From assembly GCA_009792885.1 (NCBI GenBank), contig WMCF01000016.1:14094662-14158661 (forward strand): a stretch of DNA of 64,000 nucleotides, in the 5' to 3' direction. Shown in pieces: positions 1-9,320 of the stretch; within the stretch, counting starts at the first letter, position 1, and every line of letters begins with the position of its first letter. The translations under genes and the position numbers were made by a program. A model generated the notes under the pieces. The model had not been told where the DNA came from and did no database searches. It saw only the letters and a list, made by a program, of their open reading frames with translations. The DNA is from Eremophila alpestris peregrina. Its lineage: Eukaryota; Chordata; Aves; Passeriformes; Alaudidae.

Positions 1-184
1 CACGCAGCAGGAATATCTCAGGAAAGATGTGTGTGTCCAAGGGACATGGGATGGTGTCACTAGGGGCAGGGGATCCAGTTCTGGCAGTTGTTGTGGTGCT
101 GGCAGCTGCCACCTGGCCCTGCTCCAAAGCCACGCGTTTTTGGTGCAAAATAACAGACTCCCCCTTCCCCTTGTATTGTTTCAG
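1..184 (+). other. DUSP7: 3' end of the last DUSP7 intron
   Basis: Non-coding sequence that ends in a strong acceptor: a pyrimidine-rich tract at about 160-182 followed by CAG at 182-184. The intron is phase 1, because the exon begins with the last two bases of an Asp codon (GA/T split after its first G). The rest of the intron lies left of the window. An open frame crosses this stretch, but nothing in it resembles a protein family. Confidence 0.9.
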
Positions 185-492
185 ATGAGGCCCGTTCCAA
201 GAAGTGTGGGATCCTTGTTCACTGCCTCGCTGGCATCAGCCGGTCCGTAACAGTCACTGTTGCCTACTTGATGCAAAAACTCAACTTGTCCCTGAACGAT
301 GCCTATGACTTTGTGAAAAGGAAAAAATCCAACATTTCCCCAAACTTTAACTTCATGGGCCAGCTCCTGGACTTTGAGAGGACTCTGGGACTCAACAGCC
401 CCTGTGACAACCGCTCGCCCAGTGAACAGCTCTACTTCACCACGCCCACCAACCACAACCTGTTCCAGCTGAACACTCTGGAGTCCACATGA
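185..492 (+). CDS. DUSP7: DUSP7 last coding exon (MAP kinase phosphatase, catalytic loop and C-terminus)
   Basis: Terminal exon of a dual-specificity phosphatase that removes phosphate from Thr and Tyr in the activation loop of ERK-type MAP kinases; family members of this group (DUSP6/7/9) are cytosolic. The exon gives a split Asp codon plus 101 residues and a TGA at 490-492. Reading from 187 it starts EARSKKCGILVHC. The signature HCLAGISR is at 220-243, with the catalytic Cys codon at 223-225 and the phosphate-binding Arg at 241-243. The conserved YLMQKLNLSLNDAY helix and the NISPNFNFMGQLLDFE segment follow. The tail ends in NTLEST. DUSP7 is preferred over DUSP6 because of the Ser-Leu-Asn-Asp, DFVKRKK and PTNHNLF forms and the SEQLYF tail, which from memory are DUSP7-like. 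The 101-residue exon fits a protein of about 420 residues. The general-acid Asp and the kinase-binding rhodanese domain lie in exons outside the window. I see no frameshift or missing residue. Confidence 0.96.
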
Positions 493-1076
493 AGAGGACG
501 CTGCCTGGTCGGGAACTCGAGCATCGAATCGCTTCTCTTGAGTATTTCAACTCTTAGGAAAATACCTGTCTTGCCAGGCAGCTCTGAGATGAGTAGCTTC
601 TCTGGGCAGAGGTGCCTGATCGCTGCTTTAGGAAGGCTAATGCCGCTCACTGAGTATCCTGATCCAAGTGGTTTGCAGAGGTAGTGTTTTCCCAGGGCGA
701 TGTTACGGCGCTTGGGCTGCAGCTGTCACAGGCAATAACTGCTTTCCTGGTGCATTGAGACTGTCAGAACACGCACACGTGTGAAGAGCCACCGCGGGTT
801 AGCTGGCTGTGGAAAATGAGGAGATTTATGCACTTGGAAACCTTGAACAAAAGGTGTTGGGCCAAGACTGTTTCAAAACCCAAGTTTACTTTTTTTGATT
901 TAAAAAAAAAATAAGAAAAGGTAGATCTTACTCGAGCTTTGGGTTCAAACTCTTTTTAGATATGTAAGTTCTTGACTGTTTGTACAGACCAGGTTGCAAA
1001 ACCAGTATTTTATTCTGTTTCTTGTTTGATCATTTATTATTTTTTTTAATCAAATGTTTATATTGACCAAATGCAT

Positions 1077-1084
1077 TTTGCACA
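1077..1084 (+). promoter_or_regulatory. Possible miR-19 seed-match in the DUSP7 3'UTR
   Basis: The octamer TTTGCACA is the reverse complement of the miR-19a/b seed plus the flanking A. It lies in an AU-rich context, which favours function. An 8-mer can occur by chance in 2 kb, so conservation would be needed to accept it. Confidence 0.3.
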
Positions 1085-1650
1085 CTTTGTGAAGCCTTGG
1101 TATGTCCTGGCATATTACTGGGTACTCCAGAGAGAGATACATGCTGCTGCTGTTGTTGTTAGCATCTGGTAGGAAGCTTTGTTATGTGTGAAGGCCAGTT
1201 GGGCTTAAACGCAACCCCTTCACCACTCCTGCACTCACAATCACAAACTCTGCACTGATTCAGCCAAGGTGACTAAGCCGCAAGCTTTTTTTTTTTTTTA
1301 ATGCCACCCCTGCCAAAAACACTGCTATTGCCAGAGGTAAAACTCTCGTAGCCTCCAGAGTTGGTAGAAGCATGTCTGAGCCCGGCTTCAATCTCTGCTG
1401 CCTGTTGACTGACTTAACGTCATCCAGCTGGCCTGAAACCATTGCAGCTTCCCGAGTGCAGAAGGTAGTTGTGATGCTGGTGTTTCTTGTGCACACCGGA
1501 TCCTTTCCAACGTGTGCGGGGCCGAGGGGGAGCAGCGAGTGCCCGGAGCAGAGCCAGGATGGTGCGGCGGGACAGGACTCCATCGTCATGCACCGACAGT
1601 GCGGGGAGTGAAGGGGTGTGGAGGTGATGAGGAGAGCATTGTAACAGAGA

Positions 1651-1655
<5 letters not shown>

Positions 1656-1691
<36 letters not shown>

Positions 1692-1700
1692 TATATATAT
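1656..1700 (+). repeat. (TA)n microsatellite in the 3'UTR
   Basis: An almost pure run of TA dinucleotides, broken once by GA at about 1689. It would be transcribed as part of the DUSP7 3'UTR and can fold back on itself. The tract is likely to vary in length between individuals. It creates false open frames on both strands rich in Ile and Tyr. Confidence 0.95.
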
Positions 1701-2172
1701 TAACTGGCAAATTCTGAGATGATTGGAGCTTTCAACAGAGGTTCTGATTTTTTTTCTTCCTCTTTCGAATAACTTTATGCCGTGCCTTCTATTCTGAGAA
1801 GACTTGTATGTATTTCTGGCTAGTGTTTGGCTAACTCCTTTTACCAAGCTGGGAGGGGAGGAAGTGGTAATAATTTCTGGGAGGAGGGCAGAACGGATTT
1901 AGAGATTTCTTTACTGGCTGCAATGTAGTCCCTCCTTTCTCCCCCCCTCCCTGTCCACTTTAACTCTCATGTAAGTGAAAAAAAAAAGCCACGGATTTTT
2001 TTCTAAATATCCAGTTTTTTGTACTTTTTTCAAGAAAAAGAAAAAAACGATTTAAAAAAAAAATCTCCGTCTGGAGGAATGTTTGACGCTGTCACATCCT
2101 GAAACTGTTCTTTTTCGTTAAAGATGTTATCAGAATGTTGGAATGAGCTTCTGTTTCTTTTTTCTGGTTGGT

Positions 2173-2190
2173 CTTTGTTTGTTTGTTTGG
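2173..2190 (+). repeat. Short (TTTG)n run
   Basis: Four to five copies of TTTG in the distal 3'UTR, with a degenerate continuation to about 2200. Confidence 0.6.
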
Positions 2191-2538
2191 TTTTGTTTGC
2201 CACAATGTTGGGATCGTGGGTCATTGGAAGGGAGAATGGACGTGCGGTTGTGAGTGAGAAAATTGAGAATATCCTAATTGCATCTTACCTCATGGAGGAA
2301 TTTATTTTTTCAGGGATTTTTTGACAGTGCATTTGTATTGCATTACAGCTAAGCTGGTTTGTAAAGGCTTCCTGTGCTGTTAGTGGTCTTTATTCTTTAA
2401 AGGAAAAAATAAGATGCATCTTCTGATTAGTACAAATGAGAGCTTGTTAGTGAGAAATGGTTCTGCTTTCTGAGTTATGAAGGAAAATTAGTGACCCTAT
2501 ATATACTGATCCAATATTGGGACTTTGTTTATATTGCA

Positions 2539-2544
2539 AATAAA
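2539..2544 (+). terminator. DUSP7: Poly(A) signal AATAAA of DUSP7
   Basis: A canonical AATAAA is followed at the expected distance by a T/GT-rich element (ATGTTTGTGTCAG, about 2564-2579), which is the usual layout of a cleavage and polyadenylation site. Cleavage is expected at about 2555-2570. It is the first full canonical hexamer I find after the stop codon. Confidence 0.75.
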
Positions 2545-2565
2545 TATTATTTTTTCTTTAAAAAT

Positions 2566-5356
2566 GATGTTTGTGTCAGATGCTTGTCTAGCCTCTGCCC
2601 ATATAAGGGCATGCTGCTCTTACCCATTTTTTATGGTCAATTAGGATCCTTCTGTGACCATGGAGAGCATTTGCTGGGCCATGTTCAAGTGTGGTGTTTG
2701 GTTTCATGCACAGCTTAATTTTTAAGATCTGTGGTAAAATGGAGAGGGGGAGGTGGGTGGGCAAGGAGAGGGATAAGGGGGTATTGGATAAACTGGAGAA
2801 CAAAGAACAGCTTGAGAATGGGACTGGCTTTGACCCCAGCCATTCCTCTGTGCCAATAATAAATAGATAAACTAAAGACACTTTTGTTCGCTGTTTAAGC
2901 GTGGCCTACAAAGGCATGGCAAGGCCTTGCCCACAACTGTTGTGGTAGTAGCCTTTATATTGGTAGGGAAGCAAGAAGTCAGGGGCTTGTGGGCAGCCAC
3001 CTGATGGGTTATCCTGGGGCTTCTGGAGAGCTGGAGCCCCCTCCTGAATCGCTGGGGAAGGGGTTGCTGTGTGTGTTACACTTGGGCTGTGCTGAGTCCC
3101 CCTATGCTCCCGGATGGTTTGTGGGAAATCTGATGAGGATGCTTTAGGGTGAAATGTGGCTCTAAACATCTGCGTGCAGCCCAGCTAAGGGAGCTGTGGC
3201 TTGCCGTGACTCTGCCTGTAGCTGGGCAGGAATGGATTCCCCCCAGCATTCCTTGTTTTAACCTGAATAGCAAGAAATTAAATGACTGTTCAGTTGTTCA
3301 GTTCCTCAGAGTAAGTGTGTGTGTCATCTTGTTCTAATCCTAGGGTCTGAGCACCATAGTTTTATCCTAGAAGCAGCTCAGGCTTGTGGGTGCAGAGGGG
3401 AGGTAGAGGCTGAAGCAGGAGCCAAGCAGGAGTTTGTTTACTCCTGGACTCCATGATGGGAATCTATATATTGATTTAGAGGCCCATTTGTGGCTAAACA
3501 AACGAAAATCTACCTGGTATCCAGGGGAAAGGAGACCTTTAGGTTTTCCCCTCTAATTGCATGGTAGAGAAGCTCTTGAGGAAGATAGGAAACTGCTGGA
3601 GGCTGGCTGTGCACTGTAGGAGTGCAGAACAGCTTGTCAGGTTTATGTCTGTATTTGCTTCCATCTAATTTCCTGGTAAGGTATAGAGCAGGATATTTGC
3701 AGTTAGCATTGTAAGCACATTTGTGTGGTAGCTGAGTTGTGGCTGTCTGCAGCAGCACAGCTGCTGTTTGCCGTGGCTTTGGAGGAAGAGCTGGTGTGCA
3801 TGGAGCCAACAGGCAGCCCCTGGGGGACCTGATCCCTGATCCTGGGTCATGCTGTGAGTGTCCTGGCACTGTGGCACTCAAAAGCCCTGTTGCCAAAGGA
3901 AGGAGATGACTTGTCTGAAAATCATCCTGCCACCTGCAAACAGGACACACAGGAGCTTTTTCCAAGCTTCCTGGCCTCAACAGCAAGGAGCAGCCAGCCT
4001 GGCTGGTCTTCAGCCATCAGTGTCTTACAAATCTTGGAGGGGTTTCCTTGGAGACCTGGTGTCCTGTAATTCAGTGAGGAGAAGAGAACTGACCTCAGGC
4101 AAGGGGCAGTGCTGGAGAAATAGTTACAGAGGGAAAAGAGCGTGGGGTCTGTCTACACTCCCTTGCAGAGGCAGGCACGAGCACTAGCTGAGCGTAGGAG
4201 CACAGGCTGAGTGAGAAAGCTGGTTATGTTCAGAGCAGTGGAATTTGGCAGGGAGATAGAGCTTCCCACACGAAGCAGGGAGAAGCTCCTCTGTTAACCC
4301 ATTAATTCCAGATGAGCTGTTTGTAAGATGCTCTGTGGTGTTCCACTCTACAAAACCAGGTAATCTGCCTGGGCAGAGAGATCTCCTGTCCCTGGGTTTT
4401 CACATGTGATGCCACAAGCCCTCAGAGGATATGAGTGGGAATTGATATTTTTCTTTTTTTTCCTAATGGATGACTTTATCTTAACTCATTTGAACAGTTA
4501 GAGGGACCACAGGTCCCAGGTGTGTTCAAAAAGTTTCTCCCTCCATTTCAAGTCATGGCAAGAGCACAAAGATAAGCTTCTGCAATTCCCCACTGGGAGC
4601 CCAGTATCAGGAGCCCTGTGAATTGGACACAAGCTCAGTGTCTTTGTGGTTACTTGTGGCTTTTATCCCCTTGCTTATGTCTACCCTTCCCTTGGTGTGG
4701 CGTCAAACGTATCCTGAGCATGATGCAAGTCAACCTTTGGAGCTCTGCGCTTGCCTGCTGTTGCGACACCCAGAGACGCATGTGGAAAAGCAGACAGTTC
4801 CTGCCACCATCTGAGTTTGGGTGCTCACATTTCCAAGGTAACCAGGTTATTTGTGGGCTGTTACATTCCTGTTTTATCCTTTATGTGAGGAAATCAGGCT
4901 ATTTGCAGTGTTGTAAAGGTTCAGCTAATAAACACATCCCTGTAATTACTGGCACAGGCTGTGATAGTTGTGCTCTGGGCTGCTTGGAATGTGTGTGAAA
5001 ATGGGTTTTCTTCTGGATTTTGTGCCACTTGCTCCCATGCTTCCTCAAGTCTGCCTCTTCATTGTGGAGTGCTGGGCTGGCTAAACGTGCTGAGAGGGTG
5101 TGTGAGGGGTTGTTCACCAGTGACAGCAGCTCCTGGGAGTCCCATCTAGCCTCCACGTTCCTGCAAGTTCCTTTAGTCAAACTGCACAGTTCCCCTCTCT
5201 CCTAGCTTTGTTCTCTGGCCTCTTGCTGTATAACCACCAGGTCTGGGCCCCAGGCTGCTGCACATGTCTCAGCACCAAAGGCGGCTGTTCTCTGGGGGAC
5301 ATGCTCCAGGTCCAACAGCCGCTTGTGTGGTCACTGGGTGGGAACTGCCACAAACT
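2566..5356. other. Intergenic sequence downstream of DUSP7
   Basis: I see no gene here. A second AATAAA lies at 2858-2863 with T-rich and GT-containing sequence after it, so a longer DUSP7 message using it is possible but unsupported. Open frames of up to 158 codons (3510-3986, minus) have no recognisable domain, signal peptide or codon structure. The sequence is low in CpG and without clear repeats. Confidence 0.6.
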
Positions 5357-5622
5357 GGCGGGAAACCGTGAGGGGAGAAGCCGTGAGGGGAGAAGCCATG
5401 GGGTGGGAAACCGTGAGGGGAGAAGCCGTGGGGCGGGAAACTGTGAGGGGAGAAGCCGTGAGGCGGGAAACCGTGAGGGGAGAAGCCATGAGGCGGGAAA
5501 CTGTGAGGGGAGAAGCCGTGAGGCGGGAAACCATGAGGGGAGAAGCTGTGGGGCAGGAAGCCATGAGGGGAGAAGCCGTGGGGCGGGAAACTGTGAGGGG
5601 AGAAGCCATGAGGCGGGAAGTG
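5357..5622 (+). repeat. 15/30-bp GC-rich minisatellite
   Basis: A tandem array of 15-bp units of two types that alternate. Type A is GTGAGGGGAGAAGCC and type B is GTGAGGCGGGAAACC; they differ at three positions. A partial B unit is followed by 17 full units in the order A A B then strictly A B, giving a 30-bp higher-order period. Because 15 is a multiple of three and the units contain no stop codon, four or more frames on both strands stay open across the array. These frames give Ser-Pro-His-Gly-Phe-type or Arg-Gly-Glu-type repeat peptides. They are a by-product of the array and not evidence of a gene. Confidence 0.97.
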
Positions 5623-6034
5623 ATTGGTGCCCAGCCTCAGCTGTCCCCAGTGTGGGCAGTGGCAGACATCTGGGGTTCTGCCTCCCCACCCGCTGCTGTG
5701 ACACGTCAGGTGCCACCTGGGGGGACCCTGACTGGTGGCCTGGGAAGGCCTGACAGGCTTGTGGCCATCACAGTGGCTGGGTCCTGTGGAAGATGAAGAG
5801 ACCAGGGAGGAAGGCTCTGAACCAGCCAAACCACTCAGCCTGAGATGGAGGTGGCACCCACTGTCAGAGACTGGGAGCTGCACACGAAGGAACTGCAAGT
5901 TTCTGGAGTCTCTGGGCTCCTCCCTGACACCTCCCTGGTGCCCTGCTCTGCTGTGCTGCCATCCTGGATTTGGGGTAGGAGCTCTGGTTCATCTTTGATG
6001 GCTCTGTCAAGGGTTGGGGTTTAATTGTGGGCTG
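5623..6034. other. GC-rich flank of the minisatellite
   Basis: Unique-looking GC-rich sequence with no recognisable gene. The open frames that enter it from the minisatellite lose their repeat character at once. No splice or promoter signal stands out. Confidence 0.5.
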
Positions 6035-6035
6035 G

Positions 6036-6720
6036 TGTCGTGGTTTGAGGCAAAGCACTGGTGGTCTCACCTTGCACCAAGCAGAGGAGGGGGATCTGCA
6101 CTGCCCCAGAACCAGGGGGTCCACACAGCCCGTGGAGGCTGGGTCCCAGCAGTCCAGGGCCAGCCAGCCAGGCCGGGCAGCTGCTCCTGCTGCAGGATTC
6201 ATTCCCAGCTGTCGTGGTGAGGGCCTTCTCGGCCGGGAGGGGAAGGGATGGAGGAGAGGCTTTGCCTCCCAAACCCCGGGGCAGTCTGATCCCGGTGCCC
6301 TGCAGGGCTCTGAGGAGCACCAGGGGAAGGGCAGGAATGAGCAGGAGCCCCGGGCTGGTGGATGAGATGGATCCCAGCCCCAGGGTGGTGCTGGAGCTGC
6401 GGGAGGCCCCGGCAGGGCAGCAAAGCCCCAGAGCAGCGCCGGAGCAGCGGCCCCGGGACAGCGGCGCCCGGCCCCGGCAGGGCAGGGAAGGAAAAGGAGC
6501 TCAGCATTGCTGGGCACACGAGCAGAGGGTGGCAGGGCCCTGGGACTGGGCTGCAGTGGTGACAGTGAATTCTCTCCACAGGCAGCAACAGCTTGGCCCT
6601 GCTCCTTCCAATGCTGAGACTGAGAGCGCAGCATCTACCAGTCCCGTCCTTCACCTGCCCCCAGGTGCTACCGTCCTTTCCCGACATTTTGGCCACTCAT
6701 TTTGTTTTGTTTAGGTACCC
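6036..6720 (+). mobile_element. Possible old LTR fragment / CpG-rich block
   Basis: The block starts near TGTCGTGGTTTGAGGCAAAG (6036-6055). This resembles the TGTC[AG]TGGTTTGA starts that I recall for many songbird endogenous-retrovirus LTRs. It continues as GC-rich DNA with a cluster of CpGs at about 6195-6490 and ends in T-rich sequence near 6700-6715. I could not find a matching CA end or a target-site duplication, and no internal retroviral gene is recognisable. It could instead be a simple CpG-rich island. Open frames of up to 256 codons here are Pro/Ala/Arg-rich and look like a result of base composition. Confidence 0.3.
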
Positions 6721-9084
6721 ATAAATACTTAGTAGTTAGTTTCCTAGCAACTTATGGGAAAAATTCTATAAGTAAAAAAGAAAGAAACCCAACCCTCAAC
6801 ACCTTTCCCTGATTTTCCAGTGCTTTCTGTTTCTTCAAATGGTTGGGAGTTGAGGTGATCTCAGGTGGCAGTGGGTCCTGCAAAGCTGTGGTCCTTCTGT
6901 AGGAGAAAGAAGGATTTTTCTCAGGGACATTGGGATGTGTTGGAAATGGAGACCTGCTGTGCTATGGGAAGGTTTGGAGGGGATACGTGTATCACTTCTG
7001 TGCTGCTCAGTGGTACAAGTGATCCAAGACCTATCTGGGGCTCTAAGAAATATCTGCTGAGGGACCCAAGTCTGGGGAAAAAGGGGAATCCAGACAGATT
7101 TATTTTCCTACTTTCTTTCCCTAGAGAAACATCTGGCTTATGTAAAGCCATTTGCTGGATTTTTCACTGCTTTATTTTGAAAGTCTCTGCAGTTGGGCAT
7201 TCTGCTCATCTCCCATCACTGCCTCAGGGGCAGATTCTTCATGATTTAGGGTTTTGCTTTCATGAAATTTACTCTTTGTTTCTGGGCTGTGTTGTCTTTT
7301 TCTTCTCTTTTCTTTCATTTTTTTTTGTAAAGAACGGCTCCAGTTTGACTTGTGGTTTTGCCTTGCTTTCTTCTGGGAGGTGAATTGTTGTGATAAGCCC
7401 AGCAAAAACTGGGAGGGAGCAGACTGGTGTGTTGGTGAGACCCTGGTCACTGATATGGCATTAGTGAAAGCCCTGTATAAGGGGAAATGGAGCTCTGAGG
7501 TTTGATTGCATCCTAAAAGCACAGCATTTTGCTGTATGGGAGATCTTGAATTTTGTATGAAGGGGTGCAGTTAGAGGGATTAGCACTCTCCTTCTTTTTG
7601 CCAATGTGTCTCAGAATTGAACCATCCTTTTCCCATGCATTTATCCTGGCAGTGAAGCACTCACTACCTGGTGAAAGATTTACAGCCCTGCTCCAGTGAT
7701 GCAATTTGTTTGGGTCTTACTCTAAATTTGCCATTTCCTCTCCCTGGGTGGCTGATTCCCTGCTGCTTGGAGCAGGCAGTGGCCCAGGCAGGATCACAGC
7801 CCCAAAAGCCAAACAGGATCCTGTCAGAGCTCTGCAAAGTGAGGTGCTGGAGGGGAAGTTTGATGGGATTCAGGGTGCTGAGCCTGCAGAAAGTTGCCCT
7901 CTCCTCTGGCAGAACAAGGATCAGCTCTGCTGTCAGCTCCATCTCTGTCCTGTCTGCCATTCTTCACCTTCCCTCTGCCCCCATTCCAGCTGCTGTCTTT
8001 GAGTGATCCTGTGCTAGAAGTTCAGGCAGGCTCCTGCATGTCTTGGCCTTGCATCCTCTTGGCAGAAAGCTGAGAGAAACATTTGGGAAAGTCTTGTGTG
8101 GTTTTTGGTTTTGTTTGGTTTTTAAAAAACTTTTATTTCTATTTTTTTAACAAGAAGCTTCACTATTCATTCATTCCCCAAATAGCTTTCCCTCTCATTG
8201 GACATCTTCCTGCTAGGACAGTCCAAGCCTGTTCTGACAGGCAGCTTATCTGCCTGGCAGCTCTGACTGCTTCCTCTGTCTCTCCTTTGTGTGGGAGGTG
8301 TTTTGTCTTTCCAAACTTCTGCTGACTTCAGTGGGCATTAGCTTGTGCCCAAACATGCACTGATAGTGCAGTTCAGTGCTGAAGTTCACTGCTGGTTTTT
8401 ATTTATGTCCCTGCAGTGTGTTTTTCTTAGCAAGGGGAAGGATTTAAGTGGTTTGGGGAGGGAAGGAGAGTTGTTATTGAAAGTTAGTGAGGCTGAGGCT
8501 CTCAGTTCACCCTGGCTGCCTCCATCCTGTGAGTCCTGCAGCAGGACACGGTGAAGGCACTGGTGTTGAGGGGTGCCACACTGATATGGGTTCAAATAAA
8601 GGCCTGATCTGCAAAAATCCTGTGTCTGAAAAAGCCCAGAACAGCCAGGTTGTTACTTTCCTGTGTTGCCAGCTGCTCAGGCAATCCAGAAAAATTTTCA
8701 CTCTACTTTTAAATCTGTTAAAAGTGGAGAGAGGTGCATGAAGTAAGTGTGTGTGCACGAAGCAAGGCTTACAAATGTTGGTATTTTTAATAATACAAAG
8801 TCAGTATTGTTTGAACGTAAAGTTTGCCAGTGTGCACTCCTGACACAGAATCAATGCTTTCCTTGAGATACAGTTCCCAGTCAACAAAATTCTGGATGAT
8901 GGTTCTTGAATCTCCAGAATTTCTGTAAGCCTGTACCTTGTGGGGAAGCATTCAGGTTTGTTTATCAAGTTCTTAACTTTCCTCCCCTGTGGGACCTGTG
9001 GGATCCTTCCTACTGTCCGTGTGATGCCACCACATGTCCAGTGCTACTGCCTGTGCAGTGGCAGCCCAGGGATGTTTGTAGGTC
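6721..9084. other. Intergenic, no feature recognised
   Basis: Low-CpG sequence with scattered short T runs (for example 7317-7327). Frames of up to 172 codons have no family resemblance and no splice-site support. I see nothing else in it. Confidence 0.5.
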
Positions 9085-9320
9085 AGGGATGACAGGTACC
9101 ATTAATTAATTGCATTCCAACAGCAGCGAAAGCAGCAGCAGGAGTAATAAACAAATTATCATCTACATTATGAAGCTGACAGGTGCCACCCACTCATTAC
9201 CTGTCTTTAATCACTCTCATTAATACCCAGTCTTTGTGGGAACTAATCTTGCTGCTCAGTGTCCAACTTGTTCACTTAATGCCATTATCTGCAGCAATCG
9301 GCCTCTCCCTGTTAAAGAAG
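9085..9320. promoter_or_regulatory. Candidate conserved non-coding element 1
   Basis: A dense patch of motif-like sequence. It has ATTAATTAATTGCATT at 9100-9115, several TAAT/ATTA cores, and three copies of GACAGGT (9091-9097 and 9178-9184 direct, 9199-9205 inverted). CAGGTA/CAGGTG are E-box forms bound by ZEB/Snail-type factors, and TTAATTAAT resembles homeodomain sites. No frame is open through it. The enhancer role is inferred from texture only. Confidence 0.35.

Larger units (their letters stand above)
493..2565 (+). other. DUSP7: DUSP7 3' untranslated region
   Basis: About 2.1 kb of non-coding sequence runs from the stop codon to the first good poly(A) signal. It is AU-rich with several poly(T) and poly(A) runs, for example at 1036-1048, 1287-1300 and 1978-1987. 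Four AUUUA pentamers are visible at 824-828, 1032-1036, 1897-1901 and 2300-2304. Such elements are common in short-lived, growth-factor-induced messages, which fits this phosphatase class, but they are dispersed and not a strong clustered ARE. A 195-codon frame on the opposite strand crosses the (TA)n tract and is a shadow. The cleavage position is inferred from the signal at 2539. Confidence 0.8.

Noticed and set aside
1260..1847. 195-codon minus-strand frame over the 3'UTR
   Set aside because: It runs through the (TA)n tract and poly(A)/poly(T) runs, giving Ile-Tyr repeats, and lies opposite a transcribed UTR. No domain is visible.
5864..6634. 256-codon minus-strand frame
   Set aside because: It is rich in Pro, Ala, Ser and Arg, as expected from GC-rich DNA with few stops. 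The opposite strand is also open over much of the same span.
6036..6800. Complete LTR with target-site duplication
   Set aside because: No matching CA end and no short direct repeat could be found at the plausible edges, so only a fragment is suggested.
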